DNA of 64,000 nucleotides from Bosea sp. NBC_00550 (GTDB lineage Bacteria; Pseudomonadota; Alphaproteobacteria; Rhizobiales; Beijerinckiaceae). Of the stretch, positions 9,597-18,640 are shown in pieces (positions within the stretch are counted from its first letter, which is position 1; each line of letters begins with the position of its first letter). The stretch lies in assembly GCF_026020075.1 (NCBI RefSeq), contig NZ_CP102772.1:1178001-1242000 (forward strand), in the 5' to 3' direction. The translations under genes were made by a program, and so were the position numbers. Below the pieces are notes generated by a model, which was not told the origin of the DNA, did not search any database, and saw only the letters and a list, made by a program, of their open reading frames with translations.

Positions 9597-10454
9597 TCAG
9601 CCCTGCTTCGCCGGCCCCGTTGCGACGGGCCGCTCGCCCATGCCCCATTCGGACCATGAGCCGTCATAGATTGCCTTGGCCGGCTTGCCGACGGTCTCGA
9701 GCGCCGTCGACAGGATCACGGCCGAGACGCCCGAGCCGCAGGTCATGATCGAGGGCTTGTCAAGATCGACGCCGGCATCCTGGAATAGCTCGACGATCTC
9801 TTCCGGCTCCTTCAGCCTGCCATCGGTGGTGAGCTGCGAAGACGGCAGGTTGAGCGAGCCGGGAATATGGCCGGAGAGCAGGCCGGGCCGGGGCTCCGCC
9901 GCCTCGCCGCGGAAGCGATCGGCAGCGCGCGCGTCGACCACCTGGATCGCTTGCGAGGCCGTCGCGCGCGCCACGTCCTCCGCATCGGCGACGGCGCCGT
10001 TGTCGAGCCGGGCGGTGAAGACGCGGGGCTGGCGCGGCTGCGGGCTGTCTTCCTCGACGGGGCGTCCCTCGGCGAGCCATTTCGGGAAGCCACCGTCCAG
10101 GATGACGACGTCTCGTGCGCCGAACACCTTGAAGGTCCAGCGCACGCGCGGCGCCGAAAAGAAGCCGAGCCCATCATAGACCACGATGCGCATGCCGTCG
10201 CCGATGCCGAGCGCGCCCACGGCGGCCGCGAATTCAGGGGCCGATGGCAGCATGTGGGGCAGCGAGGAGCGGGTGTCCTTGATCTTGTCGATGTCGAAAT
10301 GGACGGCGCCCGGAATACGGCGCGCGGCGTATTCGGCCGCTCCGTCGCGCTTCTGCGCCGGCAGATACCAGGACGCATCGATCACGACGATGTCGGGCGC
10401 GTTCAGGCGCTCGGCCAGCCACTCGGTTGAAACGAAGACGTCTTCACGGGCCAT
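9597..10454 (-). CDS. sseA: SseA, 3-mercaptopyruvate sulfurtransferase
   Basis: A 285-residue tandem rhodanese. The first domain (about 10-140) is structural. The second (about 165-275) carries the catalytic loop CGSGVSA with Cys239, and the GSGVS form marks 3-mercaptopyruvate rather than thiosulfate preference. DGSWSEWG near the end is also typical. It moves sulfur from mercaptopyruvate to a thiophilic acceptor. It is first in a two-gene unit with the downstream cupin. Confidence 0.92.
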   Translation of the reverse strand: MAREDVFVSTEWLAERLNAPDIVVIDASWYLPAQKRDGAAEYAARRIPGAVHFDIDKIKDTRSSLPHMLPSAPEFAAAVGALGIGDGMRIVVYDGLGFFSAPRVRWTFKVFGARDVVILDGGFPKWLAEGRPVEEDSPQPRQPRVFTARLDNGAVADAEDVARATASQAIQVVDARAADRFRGEAAEPRPGLLSGHIPGSLNLPSSQLTTDGRLKEPEEIVELFQDAGVDLDKPSIMTCGSGVSAVILSTALETVGKPAKAIYDGSWSEWGMGERPVATGPAKQG

Positions 10455-10486
10455 AGGCGTATCCTCTGGGCATCAGCTTTGGTGTT

Positions 10487-11203
10487 CTAGGCCAGCGCGA
10501 TCCGGACGCGCCGGTTCTGCTTGCCCTTCTTCTCGATATCGGTGACGGCGACCGCCCCGATCTCCGCGGTGTTGCGGACATGGGTGCCGCCACAGGGCTG
10601 CAGGTCGATATCGCCAATGGCGACGAGCCGGACCCGGCCGGAGCCGCGCGGCGGCTTCACCGACATCGTCTTGACGAGGCCCGGATTGGCGTCGAGCTCC
10701 TCATCCGTGATCCAGCGCTCGGTGACATCGGCGTCGCGCGCGACGAGCGCATTGAGCTTCTCGGCGATCTCCGCCTTGTCGAGCCCGCCTTCGGGAATGT
10801 CGAAATCCAGCCGCCCGTCGCCTTCGCCGATCGATCCACCGGTGACGGGGTATGCCAGCACGACGCTGAGCAGATGCAAGGCCGTGTGGATGCGCATGCG
10901 CTTGAGACGGCGCTCCCAGTCGAGCACGGCGGTGACGGCCTCGCCCGCGGCAGGCAGCGCCTGGCCTTCGAGCGGCACATGGATGACCCGGCTCTTGTCC
11001 TCGGGATCGTAGATTGCGGTGCCCACGGCGATGAGGCCGCCATCGGCCCGGCGCAGATGCCCGGCATCGCCCGGCTGCCCGCCACCGGTCGCATAGAAGA
11101 CGGTGCGGTCGAGGATGATTCCGCCGCGCTCGTTGACGGCCTCGACAGTGGCTGGCGTCTCTTTCAGATAGGCGTCATCGCGGAAGAGCAGTTCGGTCGG
11201 CAT
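10487..11203 (-). CDS. AlaX-family alanyl-tRNA editing protein
   Basis: This 238-residue protein resembles the free-standing editing domain of alanyl-tRNA synthetase and hydrolyses mischarged Ser/Gly-tRNA(Ala). Zinc ligands are visible as HTALH (His106, His110) and CGGTH (Cys204, His208). The N-terminal barrel has FYATGGGQPGD. It is of AlaX-M type. It lies 32 nt upstream of sseA on the same strand and may share its transcript. Confidence 0.9.
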   Translation of the reverse strand: MPTELLFRDDAYLKETPATVEAVNERGGIILDRTVFYATGGGQPGDAGHLRRADGGLIAVGTAIYDPEDKSRVIHVPLEGQALPAAGEAVTAVLDWERRLKRMRIHTALHLLSVVLAYPVTGGSIGEGDGRLDFDIPEGGLDKAEIAEKLNALVARDADVTERWITDEELDANPGLVKTMSVKPPRGSGRVRLVAIGDIDLQPCGGTHVRNTAEIGAVAVTDIEKKGKQNRRVRIALA

Positions 11204-11372
11204 GGTCCGGTCATCTCGCTAGCGGCGGCAAAGCGCCTTCGCGGCGCAGACTGCACCGATTGCGCCGCTCATGCCACCGCCTTGGCAGGATAGCGGGGAT
11301 GATCCGATGCGCATGGCTTTCGGCGCGGTGGTTTCGTGCCTAGATGGCAGGCTCGACCAATCCGGAGTGGCC

Positions 11373-12158
11373 ATGGCCTTAGCCCGCATGAAACCGCAGG
11401 ACGGCGTGGCCTGGGTGACCGGCGCCAGCTCCGGCATCGGCGCGGCGGTCGCGCTCGAACTGGCGCGACGCGGCTGGACGGTCGCGATCACCGCGCGACG
11501 GACGGATGCGCTGGAAACCGTGGCGCGCGAGGCTGAGGGCCTGCCCGGCCGGATCGTCGCCCATGCCGGCGACGTCACCGAGGCGCAGTCGATGCTGGGC
11601 GTCGTTGAAGCGATCGAAAGCATTCACGGGCCGATCGCGCTCGCTTTCCTCAATGCCGGTGTCGCATCCGGCATCGAGGGCCGGCCCTTCGATGTCGAGA
11701 CCGTCGAGAATGTCATCGCGGTCAATCTGCTCGGCGTGGTGAAGAGCCTCTCCGCCGTGCAGCGCCGGATGATCCCCCGCGGACGCGGGCAGATCGCGGT
11801 GAATGCCTCGCTCGTCGGTTATCGTGGCCTGCCCGGCGCTGCGGTCTATGGGGCGACCAAGGCGGCAGCGATCCATCTGTGCCAGTCGCTGCGCTTCGAC
11901 TGCGAACCCGCCGGCATCCGCCTGCAGGTGGTCAATCCCGGCTTCGTCGACACCCCGATGACGCAGGGGCGGCGCTTCCCGATGCCCTTCCTGATGACGG
12001 CGGCGGATGGCGCCAGCCGAATCGTCGACGGTTTCGAGCGCGGCGGCTTCGAGATCGCCTTCCCGCGGCGGCTGGCCTGGTCGATGAAGGCACTGCGGCT
12101 GTTGCCCGATCCGGTCTATTTCACCCTGATGTCCAGATTCGCCGCCCGAAGCCGCTGA
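11373..12158 (+). CDS. short-chain dehydrogenase/reductase
   Basis: This 261-residue classical SDR uses NAD(P). It has TGASSGIG (16-23), NAG (95-97), a Ser in NASL (about 146) and Y159-x3-K163. A basic residue pair follows the second strand (TARR), hinting at NADP preference. The substrate cannot be assigned. ATG 11373 is preceded by GGAG at 11364-11367. It is convergent with the photolyase, with only 6 nt between stops. Confidence 0.85.
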   Translation: MALARMKPQDGVAWVTGASSGIGAAVALELARRGWTVAITARRTDALETVAREAEGLPGRIVAHAGDVTEAQSMLGVVEAIESIHGPIALAFLNAGVASGIEGRPFDVETVENVIAVNLLGVVKSLSAVQRRMIPRGRGQIAVNASLVGYRGLPGAAVYGATKAAAIHLCQSLRFDCEPAGIRLQVVNPGFVDTPMTQGRRFPMPFLMTAADGASRIVDGFERGGFEIAFPRRLAWSMKALRLLPDPVYFTLMSRFAARSR

Positions 12159-12164
12159 GGTGCC

Positions 12165-13622
12165 TCAGCGATTGCGGATCGTCGCGAAGGCATCGAGCGC
12201 CCGTTGCCGGCCGAAGGCGAGGTCGATGATCGGGGCAGGGTAGGTCTCGCCGATTCGAACGCCTGCCTCCCGCAGGGGCGCCTGGGACGCCTTCCAGGGC
12301 TGATGGATATCGCTGTTGGAGAGCCCCGACAGCTCCGGCACCCAGCGGCGGACATAATCGCCCTTGGGATCGTGGGTTTCGCCCTGCGTGACGGGGTTGA
12401 AGATCCGGAAATAGGGCGACGCATCCGCACCGGACCCCGCGACCCATTGCCAGCTCGCAGCGTTGCTGGCCGGGTCGGCATCGACGAGCGTGTCCCAGAA
12501 CCAGGCTTCGCCCGCGCGCCAATCCTGCAGCAGATGCTTGATCAGGAAGGACGCGACGACCATCCGGACGCGGTTATGCATATAGCCGGTCGCCCAAAGC
12601 TCGCGCATGCCGGCATCGACGAGCGGGATGCCGGTCTGCCCGCTCTGCCAGCGGCGCAACGCCTCCTCGTCCGCCCGCCAGGGAAAGGCGTCGAAGCGCC
12701 TGTCGTAGTTGCGCGTCGGCAGCTCGGGATTGTGGAAGAGCAGATGGTAGGAGAATTCGCGCCAGCCGATCTCGGCCAGGAACTTTTCCGCATCGCCTTC
12801 CGATCCGACGGCTTTCCCGGTTTCGCGGGCGTGGCGGAGCGCATGCCAGATCTGGCGCGGCCCGATCTCGCCGAAGCGCAGATGCGGCGAAAGCCGCGAC
12901 GTCGATTCGCGGCCCGGCCGGTCGCGGCCTTCGGTGTACCCATCGAGCGAACGCGTGAGGAAATCGTCGAGACGCTCGGCTGCGCCTTGTTCGCCCGGTA
13001 TCCATTCGGCCCGCAATCCGCCGGCCCAATCGGGCTTTCGGGGCTCAAGCCCCAGATTCGCCAGCGACACCGCCAGCGCCTCGATCGATTCGGGCAGTGC
13101 GAGCGCGTCGATCCGCGAGGGCGCCGGAATCGGCGCTGCCGGCTCACCCTTTTGCCGGGCCGCGCGCCAATACGGCGTGAACACCTTCGTCGGCTGACCC
13201 GTCGTCGTGGTGACCTGCCATGGCTCGTTCAGAAGATGGCTGTTGAAGCTGCGGACGCTGATTCCACGCGCTGTCAGCTGGTCCTTGAGCCTGGTATCCA
13301 GGGCGATGGCCGGCGCTTCGTAGCGGCGGTTCCAGGTGACGAGGTCGATGTCCGCAGCCGCGGCAATGCGCGGAATGATCTCGGCCGGGTCGCCTTGCAT
13401 CAGGACGAGCCGACCACCTTTCCGCGCCAGGGCCTCGCCAAGCGCATCCAGCGAACGCGACAGCCACCAGCGCGAGGCACCGCCGAGCGCGCGCCGATCG
13501 GGGCCATTATCGAGGATATAGAGGCAAAGAAGCTGGCCGGCCTCTGCCGCGGCCGAAAGCGCTGGGTTGTCAGCCAGCCGCAGATCGTTCCGGAACCAGT
13601 GCAGGGCGCGTTTCGTCATCAT
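12165..13622 (-). CDS. phrB: PhrB, class I deoxyribodipyrimidine photolyase
   Basis: A 485-residue FAD enzyme that repairs cyclobutane pyrimidine dimers with blue light. The N-terminal antenna-binding Rossmann domain begins ALHWFRNDLRLADNPAL. The C-terminal helical FAD domain has SRLSPHLRFGEIGPRQ, TGIPLVDAGMRELWATGYMH and DADPASNAASWQWVAGSG, all diagnostic. Length matches the class I family. Two adjacent ATGs (13622, 13619) could start translation. Confidence 0.95.
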   Translation of the reverse strand: MMTKRALHWFRNDLRLADNPALSAAAEAGQLLCLYILDNGPDRRALGGASRWWLSRSLDALGEALARKGGRLVLMQGDPAEIIPRIAAAADIDLVTWNRRYEAPAIALDTRLKDQLTARGISVRSFNSHLLNEPWQVTTTTGQPTKVFTPYWRAARQKGEPAAPIPAPSRIDALALPESIEALAVSLANLGLEPRKPDWAGGLRAEWIPGEQGAAERLDDFLTRSLDGYTEGRDRPGRESTSRLSPHLRFGEIGPRQIWHALRHARETGKAVGSEGDAEKFLAEIGWREFSYHLLFHNPELPTRNYDRRFDAFPWRADEEALRRWQSGQTGIPLVDAGMRELWATGYMHNRVRMVVASFLIKHLLQDWRAGEAWFWDTLVDADPASNAASWQWVAGSGADASPYFRIFNPVTQGETHDPKGDYVRRWVPELSGLSNSDIHQPWKASQAPLREAGVRIGETYPAPIIDLAFGRQRALDAFATIRNR

Positions 13623-13716
13623 CCCTTATCCCGAGCGAGAGCGTGTCGGACAAGCCGCGGCCCACGCGAAGGCAAACGCTGGATGAGCGCGATCGGCATC
13701 AGGGGTGATGATGATG

Positions 13717-13732
13717 TTGGAGGCCTCGCCCG
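13717..13732 (+). repeat. distal att-like copy of the tRNA-Cys 3' end
   Basis: TTGGAGGCCTCGCCCG, identical to the 16 bases at 15108-15123. Similarity stops at once on the right side (AAGCC here, GAATC in the tRNA). Confidence 0.65.
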
Positions 13733-13837
13733 AAGCCTTCGAAGTCAGAATTTTCAATGACTTAATCGCAACCTTCGTCCCGCCGTCCATAGTCTCTTTA
13801 CGGGGCTTTCCGGAGAGATTGTCCCGGCAATTTTGAA

Positions 13838-13861
13838 GTCCGCTCTCGACCCCTTGCGGAC
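13838..13861. repeat. GTCCGC palindrome, copy a
   Basis: GTCCGC and GCGGAC enclose TCTCGACCCCTT. A related unit lies at 14948-14969 in the right flank of the same islet. It resembles a short dispersed repeat seen in alphaproteobacterial genomes; that link is from memory. Confidence 0.5.
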
Positions 13862-14103
13862 GCTCGGGACGTCCGCTTTGCGGCCGTTCGACGTACCCAT
13901 CGTTCTGGACGCTACAACGAGGCTGATGACGTCGGCTCCGATGAGGGACTGACGCTTTCCTTTACACGGCAGGAGGCTCAGGTTCGGCGATAGCCCATTT
14001 TTTGGGGAGCGGTTTGCCGCAGTCATGGCTGCTCTTGCATGAACCGATTTGGGCATGGCCGCGACAACACCGCAGGGGGTTCGAACGCGGAGGTGGCCGT
14101 CAG

Positions 14104-14727
14104 ATGACTCTGAAGCAACAGGTTGTTCGCATATTGCGCGGTCCTACGGCGACCCGCATCCGTTTCACCTTTCCCTCCGGGGGCAGGACCATCGCGATTT
14201 CGCCCGGCACGTTTCACTACGTCGCGAGGGCGCTGGAGAACGGCCGAGCAAGGGTGTCACCCCCGGCGGCGATGGTTCCAGGGGCGGCCGCCCAATATAC
14301 CGGCTTCAGCGGCGGTGCCGTGCCGGCGAACACGATGGAGGTGCCGCGCATTCTCGGTCGCATCGAGGAGGGGCATATCCTGCACGAGTCCCTTCATTGC
14401 GCTTATGATCTGCTCGGCACCAACATCGCCGCCGCCGATGACGAGGCATCGTGTTATGTCGTCTCCGCCCTGGCGTTCCTCATGACCGGTGTGCGCCCGC
14501 CTCGCTGGAGCAACGAACCCTTCGTCTCCGCCGGTCGGGTGGCGAGAGGTCTGCTTGCCCGATATCAGCGCGGGGATCGAGGTGCGCATCCCGTCGACCC
14601 GACAAACTGGCAGGTCTTGCGCGCCGTCTTGATGACGCACCCTCTCTACATGTTCCCGTGGAGTGGCACCAACAACTGGACGCTTGGCCCGGTACCTACC
14701 GGCGGCAGCTACACCCACGACGGCTGA
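14104..14727 (+). CDS. orphan protein with HExxH zinc-protease motif
   Basis: A 207-residue protein of no family I recognise. Residues 94-98 are HESLH, a perfect HExxH zinc-metallopeptidase motif in a predicted helix (EEGHILHESLHCAYDLL). Glu114 in ADDEASCYVV is a plausible third ligand, as in gluzincins. There is no signal peptide or membrane segment. The N-terminal 50 residues are basic and the C-terminus is Gly/Thr-rich with paired Trp. ATG 14104 is preceded by GGAGGT at 14089-14094; the longer open frame has no ribosome site. It stands alone within the tRNA-Cys islet. It could be an effector, a phage-derived protease or an inactive relative; the sequence does not decide. Confidence 0.65.
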   Translation: MTLKQQVVRILRGPTATRIRFTFPSGGRTIAISPGTFHYVARALENGRARVSPPAAMVPGAAAQYTGFSGGAVPANTMEVPRILGRIEEGHILHESLHCAYDLLGTNIAAADDEASCYVVSALAFLMTGVRPPRWSNEPFVSAGRVARGLLARYQRGDRGAHPVDPTNWQVLRAVLMTHPLYMFPWSGTNNWTLGPVPTGGSYTHDG

Positions 14728-14947
14728 CCGACCGTCCACCGCATTTTGCTCTACGGGCGTCGGAGGCTGTCGTACTTCTCCCGCGTCTACGTTCGCTCGC
14801 TGGAGTATGGGGAACAGATCAACGGAGTTCCATCCCGCGGCGCCGGTGACGTTGCGCAGGATCCGCCGTCCCCAACTCGTGAGTTCGATCCAAGATCGAC
14901 CTGGATCGCTAAGGCGACCTTGCACGCGATGGCAGTAAATGTTCGGT

Positions 14948-14969
14948 GTCCGCTTCCGACCCATAGCGG
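14948..14969. repeat. GTCCGC palindrome, copy b (degenerate)
   Basis: GTCCGCTTCCGACCCATAGCGG resembles the palindrome at 13838-13861 (GTCCGCTCTCGACCCCTTGCGG). The right arm decays into a C run. Confidence 0.45.
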
Positions 14970-15108
14970 CCCCCCCGCATCTTGCCTCGATTCGGCGTCA
15001 GGAGCAGGGAATTTGGCCAGCGGTTTGTCCCGCAGAATCGGGGATGGAGTTCTCGGCAAACCGACCTCCAATAATTGATCAACAATTTCAGATATTTAGG
15101 GGATTTTT

Positions 15109-15182
15109 TGGAGGCCTCGCCCGGAATCGAACCGGGGTGCAAGGATTTGCAGTCCTCTGCGTAACCACTCCGCCACGAGGCC
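15109..15182 (-). tRNA. tRNA-Cys (GCA)
   Basis: Reading the minus strand, GGCCTCG pairs with CGAGGCC in the acceptor stem. The anticodon loop is ACTGCAAAT (anticodon GCA), the T arm contains GGTTCGATTCC and CCA is encoded. Its 3' end is the integration target duplicated at 13717-13732. Confidence 0.97.
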
Positions 15183-15352
15183 TTCCGGCGAAAGCGGCGC
15201 AGGCCGCTTCAGCGAGAGCGCAATAACCACAAGCCGTCGCGCGCCGCAACCCGCCATCGCATCTTCCACAGCGGGGGGCGACAAATCTGTTTGGCTGGCT
15301 CGCAAGGGGCTTGCGCTACCGGGAACGCCCCGCTATGACGCCGCCACGTTGT

Positions 15353-15427
15353 TCCCGGATAGCTCAGCGGTAGAGCAATCGACTGTTAATCGATTGGTCG
15401 CAGGTTCGAATCCTGCTCCGGGAGCCA
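15353..15427 (+). tRNA. tRNA-Asn (GUU)
   Basis: The acceptor stem TCCCGGA pairs with TCCGGGA. The anticodon loop is CTGTTAA (anticodon GTT), the T arm has GGTTCGAATCC, and the 3' CCA is encoded. It is divergent from tRNA-Cys, 170 bp away. Confidence 0.97.
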
Positions 15428-15612
15428 GCTCACCCCCCAAAATTCCCAGGTACAGGCGGTGCTTCGCAGTCTTGCTGCGATGCAAGGCGCGCTTGCCTTT
15501 TGCTCCCGGGTCGAACACAAAGCTGCCGTGAACGGCGCCGAGGCGGCTGGACGCAAGCTGCCCTTCGCAGCCGACGCTTGCCGGTGACAGCGCAGACGGA
15601 GAGTTCAGGGTT

Positions 15613-16254
15613 ATGGACGATTTCAGCGGGCTGCGCCGCAACATGGTCGATTGCCAGTTGCGCACCTATGACATCACCGACCGCGCTGTGCTGGCGGCGG
15701 CGGATTCGGTGCCGCGCGAGGCCTTCGTCCCCGAGAATTTCGCTCATCTCGCCTATCTCGATCAGTCCATCGCTCTGCCCGGCACCGGCCGCGCGCTGAT
15801 GACGCCGATGGTGATCGTCCGGATGATCCAGCTGCTTGAACTGCAGCCCGGCGATGATGCGCTCGAATACGGCGGCGGCTCCGGCTACGGCGCCGCGCTG
15901 ATGGCCCATATGGGTGCGAAGACGACGCTCTGGGAGCCCGATGCTCCGGCCCGCGCGCTCTCCGAGAGCGCCCTGCGGGCAGCGGGCGCCGGAGAGGTTT
16001 CGATCGTCGCGACGCAACCCAGCCGCGAATCATTCGATGCGATTCTGGTGAGCGGCGCCTGCGAGATGCAGCCGGAATCGCTTTTTCCCTTGCTACGCAC
16101 TGATGGGCGGTTGATCGTGGTCGAAGGGACAGGGCGTTCCGCCCGCGTCAAGCTCTATCGGAAATCCTCGGATATCGTCGCCGGACGCCCCGTATTTGAT
16201 GCGGCGGCTCCCGAATTATCCGAATTCCGTCGCCCGGAAGCATTCGTATTCTGA
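15613..16254 (+). CDS. pcm: Pcm-like protein-L-isoaspartate methyltransferase
   Basis: A 213-residue SAM-dependent methyltransferase of the PCMT family, which repairs isoaspartyl residues. The N-terminus has NMVDCQLRTYDITDRAVLAAADSVPREAFVP. The SAM-binding loop is ALEYGGGSGYGAALMA, and VSGACEMQPESLFPLLRTDGRLIVVEG is typical. In Rhizobiales this divergent form usually sits just before a TolC-type gene, as here. The catalytic role of the divergent clade is inferred. Confidence 0.85.
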   Translation: MDDFSGLRRNMVDCQLRTYDITDRAVLAAADSVPREAFVPENFAHLAYLDQSIALPGTGRALMTPMVIVRMIQLLELQPGDDALEYGGGSGYGAALMAHMGAKTTLWEPDAPARALSESALRAAGAGEVSIVATQPSRESFDAILVSGACEMQPESLFPLLRTDGRLIVVEGTGRSARVKLYRKSSDIVAGRPVFDAAAPELSEFRRPEAFVF

Positions 16255-16426
16255 GTGCATCTGTTTCTTAACGGAGGTGTCGCATTTTTGTGGCAGGTTC
16301 CTAGGGAAATGCTCCCGACGTCGACCGTGCGTTGGCGCATTGCGTCAGGAAGGGTATGACATTGAGACTTATGCCGAGGCTGGGGCGATGCCTGGGCGCG
16401 ACTTCAGTGCGCACAAGAGGCGTCCA

Positions 16427-17821
16427 GTGAAAAGACGATACGACAAGATTTACGGGTTCGGGCTCTCCGCCGTCATCGCTTTGGCGATGTCCGGGGGCTG
16501 GGCTCTGCCGGCAGCGGCCCAGACGATGGATTCGGCGCTGGCGCGGGCCTACTCCGGAAATCCGACCCTGAATTCCCAGCGCGCCGCAGTGCGGGCGACC
16601 GACGAGAACGTTCCCCAGGCCCTTTCTGGTTATCGCCCCAGGATCACCGCTTCCGCCGACATCGGCGCGAGCATCATCGATTCCAACCTTCCGGGATCGC
16701 CCAATTCGACGAGCCGGCTGGCGCCCCGCGGGGCCGGCGTCCAGGTCACGCAGAACATCTTCGACTCCGGCAGGACCCGCAACACGGTGAGCCAGTCCGA
16801 ATCGCAGGTGCTCGGCGCGCGAGCCACGCTGCGCAATACCGAGCAGAACGTCCTGCTCGATGCCGCGACGTCCTACATGAACGTCCTGCGCGACACGGCC
16901 ATCCTCAATCTGAACCGGAACAACGTCGAGGTTCTGGAAGAGCAGCTGCGCCAGACGCGGGACCGGTTTCAGGTCGGCGAAGTGACGCGCACCGACGTCG
17001 CGCAGGCTGAAGCCCGGCTTTCGCAGGCCCAGTCGCAGGCGATTCTCGCCGAATCGAATCTCAAGACCTCGGTAGCGCGCTTTCGCCAGAATATCGGCGT
17101 CGAACCACGCCAGCTCGCACCCGGCCGTCCGATCGAGAATCTCCTGCCGAAATCCCTGTCGGTGGCGTTGACCGGTGCGCTGAGCAATCACCCTGCGATC
17201 ATCGCCGCACTGCACGGTGTCGATGCGGCCGAACTGCAGGTAAAGGTGACGGAATCGGATCTCTATCCGACCTTCGGCGTGACCGGTACCGTCCAGCAGC
17301 GCTACGACAGCACGCTCTTCGGCGACAATCGTCTGTCGGCGAGCATCGTCGGCGCGCTGACGATCCCGATCTACGAGGGCGGCCAGGTTTATGCCCGGAC
17401 GCGTCAGGCCAAGGAAACGGCCGGCCAGCGCCGCATCGATGTCGATACCCAGCGCGATACCGTCCGCGCCGCCGTCGTTTCCGCCTGGGGCGGGCTGGAT
17501 GCGGCCAAAGCGCAGATCGTGGCCGCGCAGGCCCAGGTCGAAGCGGCTTCCACCGCGCTCGCCGGCGTGCGCGAAGAGGCGAAGGTTGGCCAGCGCACCA
17601 CGCTCGACGTCCTGAACGCCCAGCAGGAGCTGGTCATCGCGCGCTCGACCCTGGTGACGGCACAGCGCGACCGCGTCGTGGCTTCCTATGCCGTCCTCTC
17701 CGCCATCGGCAGGCTGTCCTCGCAGACGCTCAAGCTCAAGGCCGAGACCTACGACGCCCGCCAGCACTACGACCAGGTCAAGGGTCTGTGGTGGGGCACC
17801 CAGACACCCGACGGCCGCTGA
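16427..17821 (+). CDS. tolC: TolC-family outer-membrane efflux protein
   Basis: An outer-membrane trimeric channel for type I secretion and drug efflux. With GTG 16427 the product is 464 residues and starts with a clean Sec signal (KRRYDKIYGFGLSAVIALAMSGG...PAAAQ); AAGAGG lies 6 nt upstream. ATG 16388 is an alternative adding 13 residues. Two internal repeats of the OEP fold are present (around 30-215 and 240-440), rich in alpha-helical Gln/Ala heptads such as VTRTDVAQAEARLSQAQSQAILAESN and VGQRTTLDVLNAQQELVIARSTLV. It follows pcm, as in related genomes. Confidence 0.92.
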   Translation: MKRRYDKIYGFGLSAVIALAMSGGWALPAAAQTMDSALARAYSGNPTLNSQRAAVRATDENVPQALSGYRPRITASADIGASIIDSNLPGSPNSTSRLAPRGAGVQVTQNIFDSGRTRNTVSQSESQVLGARATLRNTEQNVLLDAATSYMNVLRDTAILNLNRNNVEVLEEQLRQTRDRFQVGEVTRTDVAQAEARLSQAQSQAILAESNLKTSVARFRQNIGVEPRQLAPGRPIENLLPKSLSVALTGALSNHPAIIAALHGVDAAELQVKVTESDLYPTFGVTGTVQQRYDSTLFGDNRLSASIVGALTIPIYEGGQVYARTRQAKETAGQRRIDVDTQRDTVRAAVVSAWGGLDAAKAQIVAAQAQVEAASTALAGVREEAKVGQRTTLDVLNAQQELVIARSTLVTAQRDRVVASYAVLSAIGRLSSQTLKLKAETYDARQHYDQVKGLWWGTQTPDGR

Positions 17822-18012
17822 GGCGATCCATCGAGCACTGATCGCGGCTGGCACGCGCCAGCCGCCAGGGCCGGCGCATTCAGGCAACAGCGCCGATTTC
17901 TCCTGTGGGAGAGCCGGTCCTTGCCTTGTCTGACCCGCGAGTCGTGGAATACTCCGCTCTCGGAGCAGCGTTGATTCCATTGGCGCGCCCGGTGTCCAAC
18001 GGTCAGGCCTTC

Positions 18013-18615
18013 ATGAGCGCGCAAGCCAAGCCCAGCGAACCGTCGATGGAGGAGATTCTCGCCTCCATTCGCCGGATCATTTCGGATGACGAGGCGAAAC
18101 CGGGCGAAGCAGCCGCTCCGGCTCCTGAAGCCGCCCCCGAGCCGGAACCGCTGGCGGCAATCGACGACGACGTGCTCGACCTCGGTGCCGAAGCGGCTTT
18201 GATCGCCGCCCCGGTGCCGGCACCCGAGCCGCAGCCGGAGCCTGCTCCATCGCAGGTCGAAATTTCCGACGAGTCCGACGTCGCCTTCGTCGAGGAACCG
18301 CCGGTCATCGCTGCGGCCGCGCCGCCTCCGCCAGCGCCGGAGCCCATTCCGGCCGCGCCCGCGCAGATGACATCCGCTGCTCCGGCCGTCGACATGGCGA
18401 GCCTTTTGTCGGATCAGGCAAGCTCGGTGGTGACGAACGCCTTCGGCCAGCTCGCCAGCACCGTGCTCAGCAACAATGCCCGGACGCTGGAAGACCTCGT
18501 CAAGGACATGCTGAAGCCGATGCTGAAGACATGGCTCGACGACAATCTGCCGACGATGGTGGAACGCCTCGTCCGCGCCGAGATCGAACGGGTCGCACGA
18601 GGCGGGCGGAGCTAA
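18013..18615 (+). CDS. popZ: PopZ, polar organizing protein (DUF2497)
   Basis: A 200-residue cell-pole scaffold that forms a condensate and anchors ParB/centromeres and regulators in alphaproteobacteria. The conserved N-terminal helix is SMEEILASIRRIISDDE (10-26). A long acidic Pro/Ala/Glu linker follows (about 30-125). The C-terminal oligomerisation helices (135-195) include LEDLVKDMLKPMLKTWLDDN and MVERLVRAEIERVA. The start at 18013 puts the N-terminal helix at the beginning; the ribosome site is weak. A hairpin GCGGGCGGA/TCCGCCCGC spans the stop codon but has no U tract. Confidence 0.93.
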   Translation: MSAQAKPSEPSMEEILASIRRIISDDEAKPGEAAAPAPEAAPEPEPLAAIDDDVLDLGAEAALIAAPVPAPEPQPEPAPSQVEISDESDVAFVEEPPVIAAAAPPPPAPEPIPAAPAQMTSAAPAVDMASLLSDQASSVVTNAFGQLASTVLSNNARTLEDLVKDMLKPMLKTWLDDNLPTMVERLVRAEIERVARGGRS

Positions 18616-18640
18616 GTCCGCCCGCGCCGACAGGACCCAG

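Larger units (their letters stand above)
13717..15123. mobile_element. putative integrated islet at tRNA-Cys
   Basis: The 16-mer TTGGAGGCCTCGCCCG occurs at 15108-15123, where it covers the 3' end of tRNA-Cys, and again in the same orientation at 13717-13732. A direct repeat of a tRNA 3' end at the far side of inserted DNA is the usual scar of tRNA-targeted integration. The 1.4-kb interval holds one convincing gene, the HExxH protein. The stretch 13733-14103 (about 370 nt) and 14728-15107 (about 380 nt) contain no gene I can support. Each flank carries one GTCCGC palindrome. No integrase is present, so it would be a remnant or a non-autonomous islet. Confidence 0.55.

Noticed and set aside
14746..15078. 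Possible small genes between the HExxH gene and tRNA-Cys, both strands
   Set aside because: No ribosome site, no plausible composition and no recognisable motif; left as non-coding islet flank.
18602..18625. Hairpin GCGGGCGGA/TCCGCCCGC across the popZ stop codon
   Set aside because: A strong stem but no U tract follows, so I do not call it an intrinsic terminator.
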